64,000 bases of DNA from Chitinophagaceae bacterium (lineage in GTDB: Bacteria; Bacteroidota; Bacteroidia; Chitinophagales; Chitinophagaceae): positions 1-64,000 of the forward strand of contig CANFKE010000023.1 in NCBI GenBank assembly GCA_947447465.1, in the 5' to 3' direction. Both the position numbers and the translations under genes were made by a program. The first letter of the stretch is position 1. Every line of letters starts with the position of its first letter. Positions 18,058 through 28,387 of this stretch are shown piece by piece. Under the pieces are notes generated by a model that did not search any database, was not told the origin of the DNA, and worked only from the letters and a program-made list of their open reading frames with translations.

Positions 18058-19932
18058 ATGGAAATATTAGAAAGTAATTTTAAACCGAATGTTCCGATCA
18101 TAGAAGCTGACAGTATTGTTATTCGCTTCTCCGGAGATTCAGGTGATGGCATGCAGCTTACAGGTAATCAATTTACCGATACAGCAGCTTATTTGGGTAA
18201 TGATCTGAGTACTTTTCCTGAATTTCCTGCCGAGATACGTGCCCCTATAGGCACTACCGCTGGAGTTTCTGGTTTTCAGGTGCATTTTGGCAGCAAGGAG
18301 ATATTTACTCCGGGAGATGAATACGATGTATTAGTAGCCATGAATGCCGCGGCACTCAAAGTAGATCTGCCAAGATTGAAAAAAGGCGGCATCATTATCA
18401 CCAATACTGCCGGTTTCGACAAGAAGAATCTTAATCTTGCAGGGTTTCCTGAAGGTGTCAATCCTTTAGAAAATGGCTCATTGGAGGGTTATACTGTTCA
18501 TAAGATCGATGTTACTCGTTTTACCAAAGAGTGTCTTTCTGGTACTTCTTTGGGTATGAAAGACATTGAGCGTTGTAAGAACATGTTTGTTTTGGGCCTC
18601 CTTTTCTGGATGTTTGACGAGCCAATGGAATATACCATAACATTCATCAATGAAAAATTTGCTAAAAAGCCTGAATTAGCTGAAGCAAATATCAAGACAT
18701 TGAAAGCTGGTTGGAATTTTGGTGACCATACTGAACTATTCACTACTCGTTTCAAGGTAGCTGCGGCAAAATTGCCAAAAGGGGTTTATCGGAATATTTC
18801 AGGTAATCAGGCAACTGCCATTGGATTGGTTGCGGCATCAGAATTGTCCGGTCTGCCTATGTTCTTAGGTTCGTATCCTATTACTCCCGCGTCTGATGTA
18901 TTGCATGAACTATCAAAATACAAGACAAATAATGTAAAGACCTTCCAGGCAGAAGATGAGATAGCTGCGGTATGTGCGGCCATCGGTGCTTCTTATGCCG
19001 GCGGATTGGGGGTAACTACTACTTCCGGTCCGGGTATGTCATTAAAGACTGAGGCAATTGGATTGGCAACTATGTTGGAGATACCATTGCTCATCGTAAA
19101 TATTCAGCGTGGCGGTCCATCTACAGGATTACCAACAAAGACCGAGCAGAGTGATCTCTTGATGGCTATGTACGGTCGTCATGGAGAGGCTCCTTTGCCG
19201 GTAATTGCGGCGTCTTCTCCTGCAGACTGCTTCAATACCATATTGGAAGCCAGTCGTATTGCAATCGAGTATATGACTCCTGTCATTTGCCTTACAGATG
19301 GTTACATAGCCAATGGCACAGAGCCATGGAAGTTTCCTGCGGCAGCAGATCTCACTCCTATAAAGGTCAATTTTGTTACCGAGCCTAATGGCCCGGATGG
19401 TAAATTTTTCCCTTACAAGAGAGATGAACGAGGCGTACGCCCGTGGGTTATTCCGGGTACCAAAGGTTTGATGCATCGCATAGGGGGACTGGAAAAGCAG
19501 AATGAGACAGGTAATGTGGCTTATGATGCTCCGAACCATGAAAAAATGACGCAACTGCGTGCTGAGAAGATCGAAAAGATAGCGGATACAATTCCATTGA
19601 TCAAACCTGATAGCGGTAATGAGACCGGTAAGTTGGTGGTCTTGGGTTGGGGTTCTACCAGCGGTGCCATTAAAACGGTGGTGCATGAGTTGATAGCGGA
19701 AGGTCATGATGTAGCACACGTTCATCTGCATCATATCAATCCGTTCCCTAAAAATCTTGGCGAATTATTGAAGGGGTACGACAAGATATTGATCCCGGAA
19801 ATGAATTGTGGTCAGTTGATCAATCTGATAAGGGCTAAATATCTTTTGCCTGCCATCGGATATTCAAAAGTGCAGGGACTACCATTCACAACGGTAGAGT
19901 TAAGAAATAAGATTCTCGAATTAATTAAATAG
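18058..19932 (+). CDS. korA: 2-oxoacid:ferredoxin oxidoreductase, fused gamma-alpha subunit
   Basis: Subunit of the enzyme that decarboxylates a 2-oxoacid, most likely 2-oxoglutarate, to the acyl-CoA while reducing ferredoxin. The 624-residue protein has an N-terminal gamma domain (about 20-215; GDSGDGMQLTG near its start) and an alpha/PFOR_I-type domain (about 240-600) with GSYPITPASD and the TTTSGPGMSL segment. This fused arrangement with a small separate beta subunit is typical of the KorAB type in Bacteroidota. korB begins 6 bases after the stop, so the two are co-transcribed. Substrate preference between 2-oxoglutarate and other 2-oxoacids is inferred. Confidence 0.93.
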   Translation: MEILESNFKPNVPIIEADSIVIRFSGDSGDGMQLTGNQFTDTAAYLGNDLSTFPEFPAEIRAPIGTTAGVSGFQVHFGSKEIFTPGDEYDVLVAMNAAALKVDLPRLKKGGIIITNTAGFDKKNLNLAGFPEGVNPLENGSLEGYTVHKIDVTRFTKECLSGTSLGMKDIERCKNMFVLGLLFWMFDEPMEYTITFINEKFAKKPELAEANIKTLKAGWNFGDHTELFTTRFKVAAAKLPKGVYRNISGNQATAIGLVAASELSGLPMFLGSYPITPASDVLHELSKYKTNNVKTFQAEDEIAAVCAAIGASYAGGLGVTTTSGPGMSLKTEAIGLATMLEIPLLIVNIQRGGPSTGLPTKTEQSDLLMAMYGRHGEAPLPVIAASSPADCFNTILEASRIAIEYMTPVICLTDGYIANGTEPWKFPAAADLTPIKVNFVTEPNGPDGKFFPYKRDERGVRPWVIPGTKGLMHRIGGLEKQNETGNVAYDAPNHEKMTQLRAEKIEKIADTIPLIKPDSGNETGKLVVLGWGSTSGAIKTVVHELIAEGHDVAHVHLHHINPFPKNLGELLKGYDKILIPEMNCGQLINLIRAKYLLPAIGYSKVQGLPFTTVELRNKILELIK

Positions 19933-19938
19933 TATCAT

Positions 19939-20982
19939 ATGTCAATTGTGGCAGATCAGGAAGCGGCACCAAAGCTAACGGCGAAAGACTTTGCTTCTAA
20001 TCAGGAAGTAAAGTGGTGTCCGGGTTGTGGCGACTACTCCATATTAAAGCAGGTTCAGACAGTATTCCCCGATTTTGGTGTACCCAAAGAGGATATTGTT
20101 TTCATATCAGGTATTGGTTGTGCAGCAAGGTTCACCTATTATATGGATACTTACGGTATGCATAGTATTCATGGTCGTGCAGCTGCTATAGCCTCGGGTG
20201 TAAAGGCTCAGAATCCTAACCTGAGCGTTTGGGTGGTATCTGGTGATGGTGATGCGCTGTCTATTGGCGGTAATCACTTCATACATCTCATGCGTAAGAA
20301 CTTTAATGTTAACTATCTGGTGTTCAATAACCAGATATATGGTCTTACAAAGGGACAGTATTCACCTACCTCAGAAAAAGGTAAGGTGGCCAAGTCAACA
20401 CCATTTGGCTCTATTGAAGAGCCATTCAATCCTTCTGAGCTGGCATTGGGTGCAAAGGCTACTTTTGTAGCCCGTTCATTGGATCGTGATCCTAAGCATA
20501 TGCAGATGGTATTGAAACGTGCGCATGATCATGTGGGTACTTCATTTGTTGAGATCTATCAGAACTGTCCTGTATTTAATGATGGTGCCTTTTTTGCATT
20601 CTCTGAAAAAGAGACCAAGAAAGAGCAGGCCATATTTGTAGAACATGGAAAGCCACTCATTTTCGGGAACGGAGAAGAGAAGGGCATCAGGTTTGACGGA
20701 CTTACGCCTGTGATCGTGGATATGAATACAAGCGGGTACTCTGCCAACGATCTATGGATCCATGATGAAACAGATAAGACAAAGGCTAACATCCTTGCTC
20801 GTTTCTTCGATAGCTCATTCAATGGAGAATATTTCCCTCGTCCTTTCGGCGTAATTTATCAGGAAGATCGTTCTACCTATGAGATTTCGATGAAAGAACA
20901 AATTGAAGAACTGATTGAAAGAAAGGGACGTCCTTCATTGGATGCCATTCTTTCCGGTAATAAGACCTGGACCATACTGTAG
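19939..20982 (+). CDS. korB: 2-oxoacid:ferredoxin oxidoreductase, beta subunit
   Basis: Thiamine-diphosphate-binding beta subunit partnering the upstream KorA. The 347 residues include WCPGCGDY with C27 and C30, C61 in GIGCAARF and C210 in YQNCPVF; these four are the expected ligands of the single 4Fe-4S cluster. The ThDP/Mg motif is GDGDALSIGGNH (102-113). No separate delta (2x4Fe-4S) subunit or ferredoxin gene lies next to it. The final gene of the operon, followed by a strong terminator at 21011-21030. Confidence 0.94.
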   Translation: MSIVADQEAAPKLTAKDFASNQEVKWCPGCGDYSILKQVQTVFPDFGVPKEDIVFISGIGCAARFTYYMDTYGMHSIHGRAAAIASGVKAQNPNLSVWVVSGDGDALSIGGNHFIHLMRKNFNVNYLVFNNQIYGLTKGQYSPTSEKGKVAKSTPFGSIEEPFNPSELALGAKATFVARSLDRDPKHMQMVLKRAHDHVGTSFVEIYQNCPVFNDGAFFAFSEKETKKEQAIFVEHGKPLIFGNGEEKGIRFDGLTPVIVDMNTSGYSANDLWIHDETDKTKANILARFFDSSFNGEYFPRPFGVIYQEDRSTYEISMKEQIEELIERKGRPSLDAILSGNKTWTIL

Positions 20983-21010
20983 CATTATCTGGTGGTCAGC
21001 ATATTTTCGT

Positions 21011-21036
21011 CCCCGGTCTTTTGGCCGGGGATTTTT
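21011..21036 (+). terminator. Terminator after korB
   Basis: CCCCGG (21011-21016) pairs with CCGGGG (21025-21030) with an 8-base loop, then a run of six T. Confidence 0.85.
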
Positions 21037-21114
21037 TATGTTCTGCTGTCAATATCAGATGGGTATCTACCATTGAATTGCTTGATTTTACAGGTGTCTA
21101 AAGTAAATATGTCT

Positions 21115-21122
21115 TACTTTTG
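21115..21122 (+). promoter_or_regulatory. -7 box upstream of first surface-protein cassette
   Basis: TACTTTTG fits TAnnTTTG. It lies 131 bases before the preferred ATG at 21253, implying a long leader. No good -33 match was found. Confidence 0.35.
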
Positions 21123-21252
21123 TATTGTCATTTTCTGCTTATATAAATGCTCTTGGCATAATTTTTAACAGATGACGTTCCTTGTAAACGCATTGTATAT
21201 TCTATTGGTCGAATGTACTTCATGTAATTTTTTACAGGCTAAAAAGAGGATT

Positions 21253-24200
21253 ATGAAGAGATCACTTACTCAACTTGGTTGCGGTGCTTTGAGGGTAAAG
21301 CTCATATTGTTGATGATGATATTGTTGTGCAACTACAATAGGGTATTCGCCGCCGGAATCTCACCGGTAATATCGAGCGTTACACCGCTTACAGGTATTC
21401 CTGTTTCGGGTGTGATAACGATAACGGGAAGCGGCTTCAATGATACCGTCTCTCGCAATGTTGTATTCTTTGGCAGTGTGTCGGCAACTGTTGCTGCTGC
21501 ATCAGCAACCTCACTAACTGTGGTTGTTCCGGTAGGCGCTGTATATACAAATGTGTCAGTAATGAATAAGACCACCAGGCTCACGGCATATTCAGCAGAC
21601 TTTTTTCTGCCTACATTCAATGCCGCACCATATGTCTCTTCATCAAGAGGATTTAAACCTAAGATCACTTTGCCGATCATTCATCATTCTGGCCCAAATG
21701 CATTGACCTATCATGCGGTTTCAGGTGACATTGATGGCGATGGTTTACCCGATCTTGTAGTGGGTTCATATGATTCCGCATTAGGTGAGACTTACTACAG
21801 TGCGGTGGAAATATATCGAAATATCAGTGCTAATGGAGTAGTAGCTTATGAAGCCCCGGTAGCATGTACCGCCTCTTATGGTGTACATAATGTAAAACTG
21901 GCCGATCTGGACGGTGATGGTAAGTTGGATATTATTGTGGCCAGTAGCGGGTCAGGGAGGGTATCTTGTATCAGGAACAAGAGCACACCCGGCAACATTA
22001 GCATGGCTATGAACTTAAACCTTCGTCTCACAAGTGGCGCATTCGAGACAGTCATTGCTGATTTTGATGGCGATGGCAAATTGGATATTGCTGCAGCCGA
22101 ATACCAGAAGGATAGTGTGATGATCTATAAAAATATCATTGCTACTATCCCTGTTAACGCATTCACTAGTTCCGGAACATTCAAACCTTATTATGTAGCC
22201 TTCAAAGTAGGTACAGGGCCTGCAAGTATTGCCGCAGCAGATATGGACGGAGATGGTAAACCAGATCTGGTCGTTAGCAATAATGGCTCCAATAGTATAT
22301 CTATTCTAAAGAATAATTCAATTGTTGATTCATTTATTTTTCAGAATGCGGTTAATGTTGCTGCCGGCGATGGTCCACAGCAACTTTTATTAGCTAATGT
22401 GAACAATGATGGTAAGCCTGATGTAATAGTGAGTAGCTATAATACTAACTCGTTGCTGATTTTTCGCAATCAGGCAACATCGGGTGCATTCAACTTAACT
22501 ACTTTAGCCGCTCCCGTTAATTATGATCTGGCAAACGGTGCTAACGGCATTGCGGTAGGAGATATTAATGGGGATGGTAAGATGGATATTGTAGCGTCGA
22601 AATATCTGGCAGATTCCTTCACTGTGCTTAAAAATACTTCAGTAGGTTCCGCTATCGATGCCTCCACATTCACCAAAGATAATTCCTACTATGTAGGTTT
22701 CGGAAATGGTCCGCTTGGTATTACTATCGCCGATGTGGATGGTGATACTAAGCCAGATGTGATCACTGCCAACAATGCCAGTAGTTCTGTTTCAATATTT
22801 AAGTCATTTGCAATGCCTTCAATTGGTAATATTACAGGACAGGATTCCATATGCGCAGGGTCGGGAAGCACCTATACAAGTGCACATGGAATGGGCGCTA
22901 CAGCTTACTGGTCGGTAACAAACGGTCATGCTGCCATTAGTGTCGGTGCATCAGATACTCTGGCCATACTCACAGGTATCAGTGCTGGTATTGATACTGT
23001 CATCTGTAGGGTAGTGTACCTCTCCGACACCAGTATAGTTACAAGGGTCGTGGCCGTAAAGCCACTACCAGTAGCCGGTAACATCATGGGTCCAGCTCAG
23101 GTTTGTGCCTTGTCTTCAATTACTTTGACCGATCCTTTAGCTGGTGCAGGCTATTGGAGCAGTACAGATACTAATGTCATTATTGTTAGTCCGGTTTCTG
23201 GAGTTGTTACCGGAAAGATACCGGGTAGTGCTTCTGTCATTTATACTGCAACTTCATTCAGTTGTGGTAACGCTACTGCCACCCATTCAGTTACTGTATT
23301 AAACCTACCTGATGCCGGAGTGATTAGTGGTCCGGGTGGCACATGTGCAGGATCATCTTTTTCATTGACAGTTTCAGTGTCTGGTGGTATCTGGATCAAT
23401 CTTTTTCCAGCTGTTGCTACTGATGCGCCATCAGGTATTAATGATGTGATCACTGGTCAGATAGTTGGGGCGGATACATTGTTATACATTGTTACAACTC
23501 CATCTTGCGGGTCTGATACTGCCTTACATTCTGTTGGTATAATTGATGCTAATTTCCCTCTGCCTGTTATCGGAGATACCTCTCTTTGCCCTGGTAGTAC
23601 CAATACATTTACCAATGCAGCTACAGGCGGTATATGGTCGTCAGCTGATCCCTCTGTTGCTCAGGTCGATCCTTTGTCCGGTGTTGTGACTGGTATAGCG
23701 GCAGGTATGACCACAATATCATATATCGTAACTTATGGTTGTGGCCCCGTAGATACTGTTATTTCTGTAACAGTTCATCCCGGCCCTTCTGTCGATCCTA
23801 TTACTGATAATGCATTGTGTAACGGCAGCGTACTGACAGTGCCATTCTCCAGTCCTGTAGCCGGTGCTACGTTCACTTGGACCAATAGTGACACAAGTAT
23901 AGGACTTGGTGTAACTGGTACAGGAAGTAGCATTTCATTCACAGCAATGGATACTGCTTCAGCTGGTACCACGGCTGATATTGCTGTTATAGCTTCCGCT
24001 AACGGTTGTGTCGGATTGCCGGCAAATTTTCATATTACAGTACATCCTACAGCCACACTTACCGGAACTGCCTTTCCTGCTTCAGTTTGCAGCGGTAGTA
24101 CTTTCCATTATATGCAATTATCAGACAGGCCGGGAACCACATTTTCATGGAGCCGCAATATAGTCTCGGGTATTTCCAACACTTCGGCTAATGATACCGG

Positions 24201-26172
24201 AAATATTACTGAGGCTTTGGTCAACACCACTCCCGACTCAGTTCAGGTGGTATATATTGATACACTTAATTATAATGGTTGTAAGACCTTTGTCCCGATA
24301 TCTGTTTATGTGAAGGCTACACCATTATTGGCTTCATCGACGGTCGCGCCGGTTTGTGATAGTTCATTGTTTTCTTTTATCCCTTCTAGTGCAACTGCCG
24401 GAGCCAGTTTTAACTGGACTCGTGTAGCTGTGCCGGGTATCAGTGATGCTGCTGCCAGCGATACTGGTGCTATTGCTGAGTGGCTGAATAATACTTCATC
24501 TGATCCAGTAACAGTTACTTACTTTTTTACCACTACAGCCAGTGGTTGCAGCGGTAGTCAGAACGTAGTATTGACAGTCGCTCCCACAGCAGTACTCTCA
24601 ACATTGTCCGATGCAGGCACAATATGTGACAGTGCTTTGTTTACATATGTTCCTGCCAGTGTAACATCCGGTGTGACGTTTTCTTGGACCAGAGATGCCA
24701 TTACAGGAATTGCAAATGGTGCTTCTTCGGGTGCTGATACCATCAGTGAATATCTTTTCAATACTACCAATTCACCCATTACAGTATCTTACAAATATCA
24801 GATCCATAATTTGGGATGTATTGATTCGCAAACGGTAACAGTTACAGTAAATCCTCGTGCTTATCTTACAAGTACGCTTACGCCTCCCGCCATATGTAGT
24901 GACGATACCTTTAATTATGGTCCTGTTACTAACATAAGCTCAGGCGGTGTTACTATCTTATGGAGCAGAACAACTATATTGGGCATAAGTAATTTGCCTG
25001 CCAATGGTGTCGGTGATCCGAATGAGATATTATACAATACCTCACCTGCGTTTGTTGATGTGCCTTATACTTATACTACTACATATCTCAGCTGTCCTTT
25101 CGCACAGACGGTTACCGTGAGGGTACAACCAAAGCCGATATTGGTAGGTGCTACTCGCGACACTGTTTGTAGTGGAACACCATATTATTATTTACCAACA
25201 CCGCCCTTTACTGGTATCACCTATGCGTGGGTAAGACCGGCAGTAGTTGGTATAGATCCTGCAACAGCTTCGGGAGGTGTAGCCATCTACGATACCTTAC
25301 ACAACAGTTCCCTCACAAGGATAGACGTACAGTACATTTATACGCTTACAGCAAACGGATGTCCTTACACACAGAATTATACACTTACAGTAGATCCTGC
25401 TGTTGCTCCGGCTCCCAACATTACTACTCATAGTCCTAATGCTCTTTGTTTGAACACTATGTTCCAGAATTTCGGTGCCAATATTGCCTCTGCAGACACT
25501 GCTATAGAGTATCGTTGGTCCGCAACCAATGCCACACTATATGCTACTGGTGCCAGTCAGCAATATGCATTGATCAACTTTGATAATTCAGGTATTGCCG
25601 CTGTTATATTGTCAGCGAATATTAAAGATGTCAATTGTATCTCAAACGACACTTTTATGGTCAATGTAAGTGCCACACCTGCTCCGCAGCCTGTGGTTTA
25701 CTATATCAACAATCAGTTCGTTTGTTTGCCCGCAGATATGGATTCTTATCAGTGGGGGTATGATAATGCACAGCTAGATTCTGTTATCCTTACAGGGGAA
25801 ACTAATCAAGACTACAATGATCCATCGCCTGATCCGGGCAAATACTATTGGGTCATTACTACAGAAGGTGGTTGTTTGCAAAAGACCTATTATAAAGTGC
25901 CAACCGGAATTAAGAATATCAATGACATGAGTGTTGTCATGAATCTGTATCCTAATCCTGCAGCTCAGATGTTGACCATAGAGTTGCCTGATCTGACAGC
26001 AGGTGTTGTAGATATTCAGGTTCAGGATATGATGGGTAGGGTGATAAGTACTGTAAAAATGATGAATAATAAAGCGGTGTTGAATGTTTCAGGGTTGGCC
26101 TCAGGGGCATATCTGGTAGCATGTTACAACTCAGGTATAAAGTTAGCAACGGCCAGATTTATAAAAGACTAG
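21253..26172 (+). CDS. Large T9SS surface protein, FG-GAP propeller plus Ig/PKD modules (cassette copy 1)
   Basis: A 1639-residue secreted protein. ATG 21253 is chosen because AAAGAGG sits 5 bases upstream and the signal peptide (ending VFAAG) follows directly; the frame is open from 21172. Order: IPT/TIG domain (SSVTPLTGIPVSG...ITGSGF); seven FG-GAP/VCBS repeats at about 21725-22790 with DGDGKxD-type calcium loops, likely one seven-bladed beta-propeller; BIG2-like two-cysteine modules of the kind seen in the giant protein (about 23060-23800); PKD-like modules (about 24050-25400); and a T9SS type A tail (LYPNPAAQ). Function unknown; an adhesin or binding role is inferred. It shares architecture from end to end with the gene at 28388, and an OmpA/TSP3 gene follows 53 bases after its stop. 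Confidence 0.9.
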   Translation: MKRSLTQLGCGALRVKLILLMMILLCNYNRVFAAGISPVISSVTPLTGIPVSGVITITGSGFNDTVSRNVVFFGSVSATVAAASATSLTVVVPVGAVYTNVSVMNKTTRLTAYSADFFLPTFNAAPYVSSSRGFKPKITLPIIHHSGPNALTYHAVSGDIDGDGLPDLVVGSYDSALGETYYSAVEIYRNISANGVVAYEAPVACTASYGVHNVKLADLDGDGKLDIIVASSGSGRVSCIRNKSTPGNISMAMNLNLRLTSGAFETVIADFDGDGKLDIAAAEYQKDSVMIYKNIIATIPVNAFTSSGTFKPYYVAFKVGTGPASIAAADMDGDGKPDLVVSNNGSNSISILKNNSIVDSFIFQNAVNVAAGDGPQQLLLANVNNDGKPDVIVSSYNTNSLLIFRNQATSGAFNLTTLAAPVNYDLANGANGIAVGDINGDGKMDIVASKYLADSFTVLKNTSVGSAIDASTFTKDNSYYVGFGNGPLGITIADVDGDTKPDVITANNASSSVSIFKSFAMPSIGNITGQDSICAGSGSTYTSAHGMGATAYWSVTNGHAAISVGASDTLAILTGISAGIDTVICRVVYLSDTSIVTRVVAVKPLPVAGNIMGPAQVCALSSITLTDPLAGAGYWSSTDTNVIIVSPVSGVVTGKIPGSASVIYTATSFSCGNATATHSVTVLNLPDAGVISGPGGTCAGSSFSLTVSVSGGIWINLFPAVATDAPSGINDVITGQIVGADTLLYIVTTPSCGSDTALHSVGIIDANFPLPVIGDTSLCPGSTNTFTNAATGGIWSSADPSVAQVDPLSGVVTGIAAGMTTISYIVTYGCGPVDTVISVTVHPGPSVDPITDNALCNGSVLTVPFSSPVAGATFTWTNSDTSIGLGVTGTGSSISFTAMDTASAGTTADIAVIASANGCVGLPANFHITVHPTATLTGTAFPASVCSGSTFHYMQLSDRPGTTFSWSRNIVSGISNTSANDTGNITEALVNTTPDSVQVVYIDTLNYNGCKTFVPISVYVKATPLLASSTVAPVCDSSLFSFIPSSATAGASFNWTRVAVPGISDAAASDTGAIAEWLNNTSSDPVTVTYFFTTTASGCSGSQNVVLTVAPTAVLSTLSDAGTICDSALFTYVPASVTSGVTFSWTRDAITGIANGASSGADTISEYLFNTTNSPITVSYKYQIHNLGCIDSQTVTVTVNPRAYLTSTLTPPAICSDDTFNYGPVTNISSGGVTILWSRTTILGISNLPANGVGDPNEILYNTSPAFVDVPYTYTTTYLSCPFAQTVTVRVQPKPILVGATRDTVCSGTPYYYLPTPPFTGITYAWVRPAVVGIDPATASGGVAIYDTLHNSSLTRIDVQYIYTLTANGCPYTQNYTLTVDPAVAPAPNITTHSPNALCLNTMFQNFGANIASADTAIEYRWSATNATLYATGASQQYALINFDNSGIAAVILSANIKDVNCISNDTFMVNVSATPAPQPVVYYINNQFVCLPADMDSYQWGYDNAQLDSVILTGETNQDYNDPSPDPGKYYWVITTEGGCLQKTYYKVPTGIKNINDMSVVMNLYPNPAAQMLTIELPDLTAGVVDIQVQDMMGRVISTVKMMNNKAVLNVSGLASGAYLVACYNSGIKLATARFIKD

Positions 26173-26225
26173 TCTCCTTTTAGTTTTGACCACTGCAGCA
26201 TTTTATTCTCTTTAAAATACTAATT

Positions 26226-28034
26226 ATGAAAAAAATATTATTACTCATCATAGGCTTTCAGCTATCTCAATTGGCCATTGCGCAAACAAATAGTTCACTG
26301 AGCCACGGCGACAGTTTATTGTCAAGATGGGTCATCGATGTCAATATTATGGGTGGTATCCTCACTCAGAATTTCACTTCGCAAAATTCGCTTTCCGGTT
26401 ACCTTAATCCGGTCAATACAAATACGGGTAGTATGGACTTCACCAATGGTCGGTCAATAGGCGTTGATATTCAATTAGGATACTTCTGGGGAAAGAAAAG
26501 GCATTTTGGTATTGGTGCGGGTATCAATTACTTGTATCAGGCGGGGAATGCCGGATTAAGTGATTATCATGTAGAATACCAAGCTACCGACTACAATGAT
26601 CATATATATAGACAGGTCATTTCAAGTGATCATAAGATCACAGAGCAACTTTACATTAATCATATCAATATTCCATTGGTGTTGAAGTATAAAAACCGAT
26701 TTTCAAAGCATTGGGGTTTTACAGCAGATGCAGGAGCCCTTTTTAATTTCAGATCGGTCAACGATTATAAGACCAATGCAGCTTTCAATTATGAGGCTAT
26801 TTATAAGTTCGCAGACGGAACCCATACTGTCTATGACAACTCTCCTGTTCCGCTCTCCTCAGATTATTTCATAACTAAAGCTGAGTATCTCAGCAATACG
26901 CCAAATGGAAATGTGCAGACCTATTTTGACAATCTAAGGGCTCAGGGCAATAATGTAGGGCTTAATGTGGGGGCAGATAAAAAAGCAGGGTCAGTTGCAT
27001 ACAAGTCTGGGTCAGTTGGTATATTGCTCAGACCATCTGTCAATTGGTTTCTCTCAGATAAGGTAGCACTCAATTTGGGTATATATTATACTTACCAGAC
27101 TTTCAAGAATGATGTAGTAGCAGACTACAGGCTTACAGGAAAGGTTGGTGAATATAATTCCATACTCAAAAATGTATCATCGGTCAACAGTCACAATATT
27201 GGATTGAATATTGGGGCAAGATTCTTTATTGGTCATGCAAAAGATAGAGACCACGATGGTGTTCCCGATAAGAGGGATTTTTGTCCCGATGATTCAGGAA
27301 ATATTGCCTTCAATGGTTGCCCTGATAGAGATGGTGATGGTATTATAGATAAAGAGGATTCATGCCCTGGTGTAAAGGGTTTATTGAAATACCATGGTTG
27401 CCCGGATGCTGATGGAGATGGTGTTATTGACAGAGACGATGAGTGTCCGATGGTTGCCGGTTTGATTCAGTTTCATGGCTGTCCCGACAGAGATGGTGAT
27501 GGTATTCCGGATAAGGATGACATATGTCCGGATATCGCTGGGTTAGCACAATATCATGGCTGTCCTGATACTGATGGAGATGGAGTACCTGACAATCTTG
27601 ATAAATGCCCTACTGTTGCTGGCCCGATCACTAACAATGGTTGTCCTGAAGAACCTAAGCCGGTAGTGGTGCCTGAAGATAGCAAGGTGGAGGTAAGTAC
27701 ACCTATTCGTTTCGATCTTAATAAGACCACTATACATACTTCTTCAATTCCTGTTTTGAAAGAGGCAGCGAAGGAAGTAAATGAGTTTCAGGATGCGTAT
27801 ATACGTGTTGATGGTTACACAGATGCTTCCGGTTCTCATGCATATAATCAGCGGTTGTCCGTTAAAAGGGCTGCAGCAGTCAGAGCCGCATTGAGTAAAA
27901 TGGGGGTGAATCCACGAAAGGTAAAGATCGCAGGTCATGGAGAAAAGCAGCCTGCGGCTACCAATAAAACTGCTGAAGGAAGAACGCTCAATAGAAGGGC
28001 GGTAATGCAAATAAAAAGTGTTCGACAGAAATAG
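26226..28034 (+). CDS. Outer-membrane protein with thrombospondin-3 repeats and OmpA domain (copy 1)
   Basis: A 602-residue outer-membrane protein: signal peptide (ends AIAQ), a roughly 310-residue N-terminal domain with barrel-like alternating strands and aromatic ends, five thrombospondin type 3 repeats of the D.D.DG..D..D.CP...G...(H/N)GCP pattern (about 27246-27650), and a C-terminal OmpA peptidoglycan-binding domain (IRFDLNKT; GYTDASG; YNQRLSVKRA; NRRAV). It probably spans the outer membrane and binds peptidoglycan. It lies 53 bases after a large T9SS protein, and the same pair recurs at 28388-35052, so the two products probably work together, for example with this one as anchor. A strong terminator follows. 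Confidence 0.92.
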   Translation: MKKILLLIIGFQLSQLAIAQTNSSLSHGDSLLSRWVIDVNIMGGILTQNFTSQNSLSGYLNPVNTNTGSMDFTNGRSIGVDIQLGYFWGKKRHFGIGAGINYLYQAGNAGLSDYHVEYQATDYNDHIYRQVISSDHKITEQLYINHINIPLVLKYKNRFSKHWGFTADAGALFNFRSVNDYKTNAAFNYEAIYKFADGTHTVYDNSPVPLSSDYFITKAEYLSNTPNGNVQTYFDNLRAQGNNVGLNVGADKKAGSVAYKSGSVGILLRPSVNWFLSDKVALNLGIYYTYQTFKNDVVADYRLTGKVGEYNSILKNVSSVNSHNIGLNIGARFFIGHAKDRDHDGVPDKRDFCPDDSGNIAFNGCPDRDGDGIIDKEDSCPGVKGLLKYHGCPDADGDGVIDRDDECPMVAGLIQFHGCPDRDGDGIPDKDDICPDIAGLAQYHGCPDTDGDGVPDNLDKCPTVAGPITNNGCPEEPKPVVVPEDSKVEVSTPIRFDLNKTTIHTSSIPVLKEAAKEVNEFQDAYIRVDGYTDASGSHAYNQRLSVKRAAAVRAALSKMGVNPRKVKIAGHGEKQPAATNKTAEGRTLNRRAVMQIKSVRQK

Positions 28035-28051
28035 AACTATTTAGCTTATTG

Positions 28052-28086
28052 AAACGGCTACCTGAATAGGTAGTCGTTTTTTTTGC
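28052..28086 (+). terminator. Terminator after cassette copy 1
   Basis: AAACGGCTACCT (28052-28063) pairs with AGGTAGTCGTTT (28068-28079), one G-T wobble, GAAT loop, then a run of T. Marks the end of the first cassette. Confidence 0.88.
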
Positions 28087-28387
28087 ATATTTATTATTCT
28101 ACTTTGAGGCGCTGTTTTATTATTAGTATGTTAAAGATGATATTGCATTTGATATTATTAAAATATTTCATTATTAATTAGTTATAAATTTATTATTTTC
28201 GCATTTGTATAAAAAGAACGCAAATATTAGTAGTATTACATTTGTAATTTACAATTTTAATTAATGCATTTGATTTTCACTCAAATAGTAGGTGGAACAG
28301 GTGTGTTTTATCTTCAATAATAGCAATCTAAAGGAATTGAAACTTGCAATGCTTACAAAGTAGTTGTTGGGGTTCAAATTTAATTTT
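28087..28387. other. AT-rich gene-free leader region between the two cassettes
   Basis: About 300 bases with no credible gene. GCATTTG occurs three times (near 28144, 28201 and 28264). A -7-like TACATTTG sits at 28237-28244, about 140 bases before the next ATG. Probably promoter and long 5' leader for cassette copy 2; no further structure was recognised. Confidence 0.5.
28237..28244 (+). promoter_or_regulatory. -7 box upstream of second cassette
   Basis: TACATTTG, inside the palindrome-like ATTACATTTGTAAT. The nearest TTTG upstream has 29-base spacing, too long for a standard -33. Confidence 0.35.
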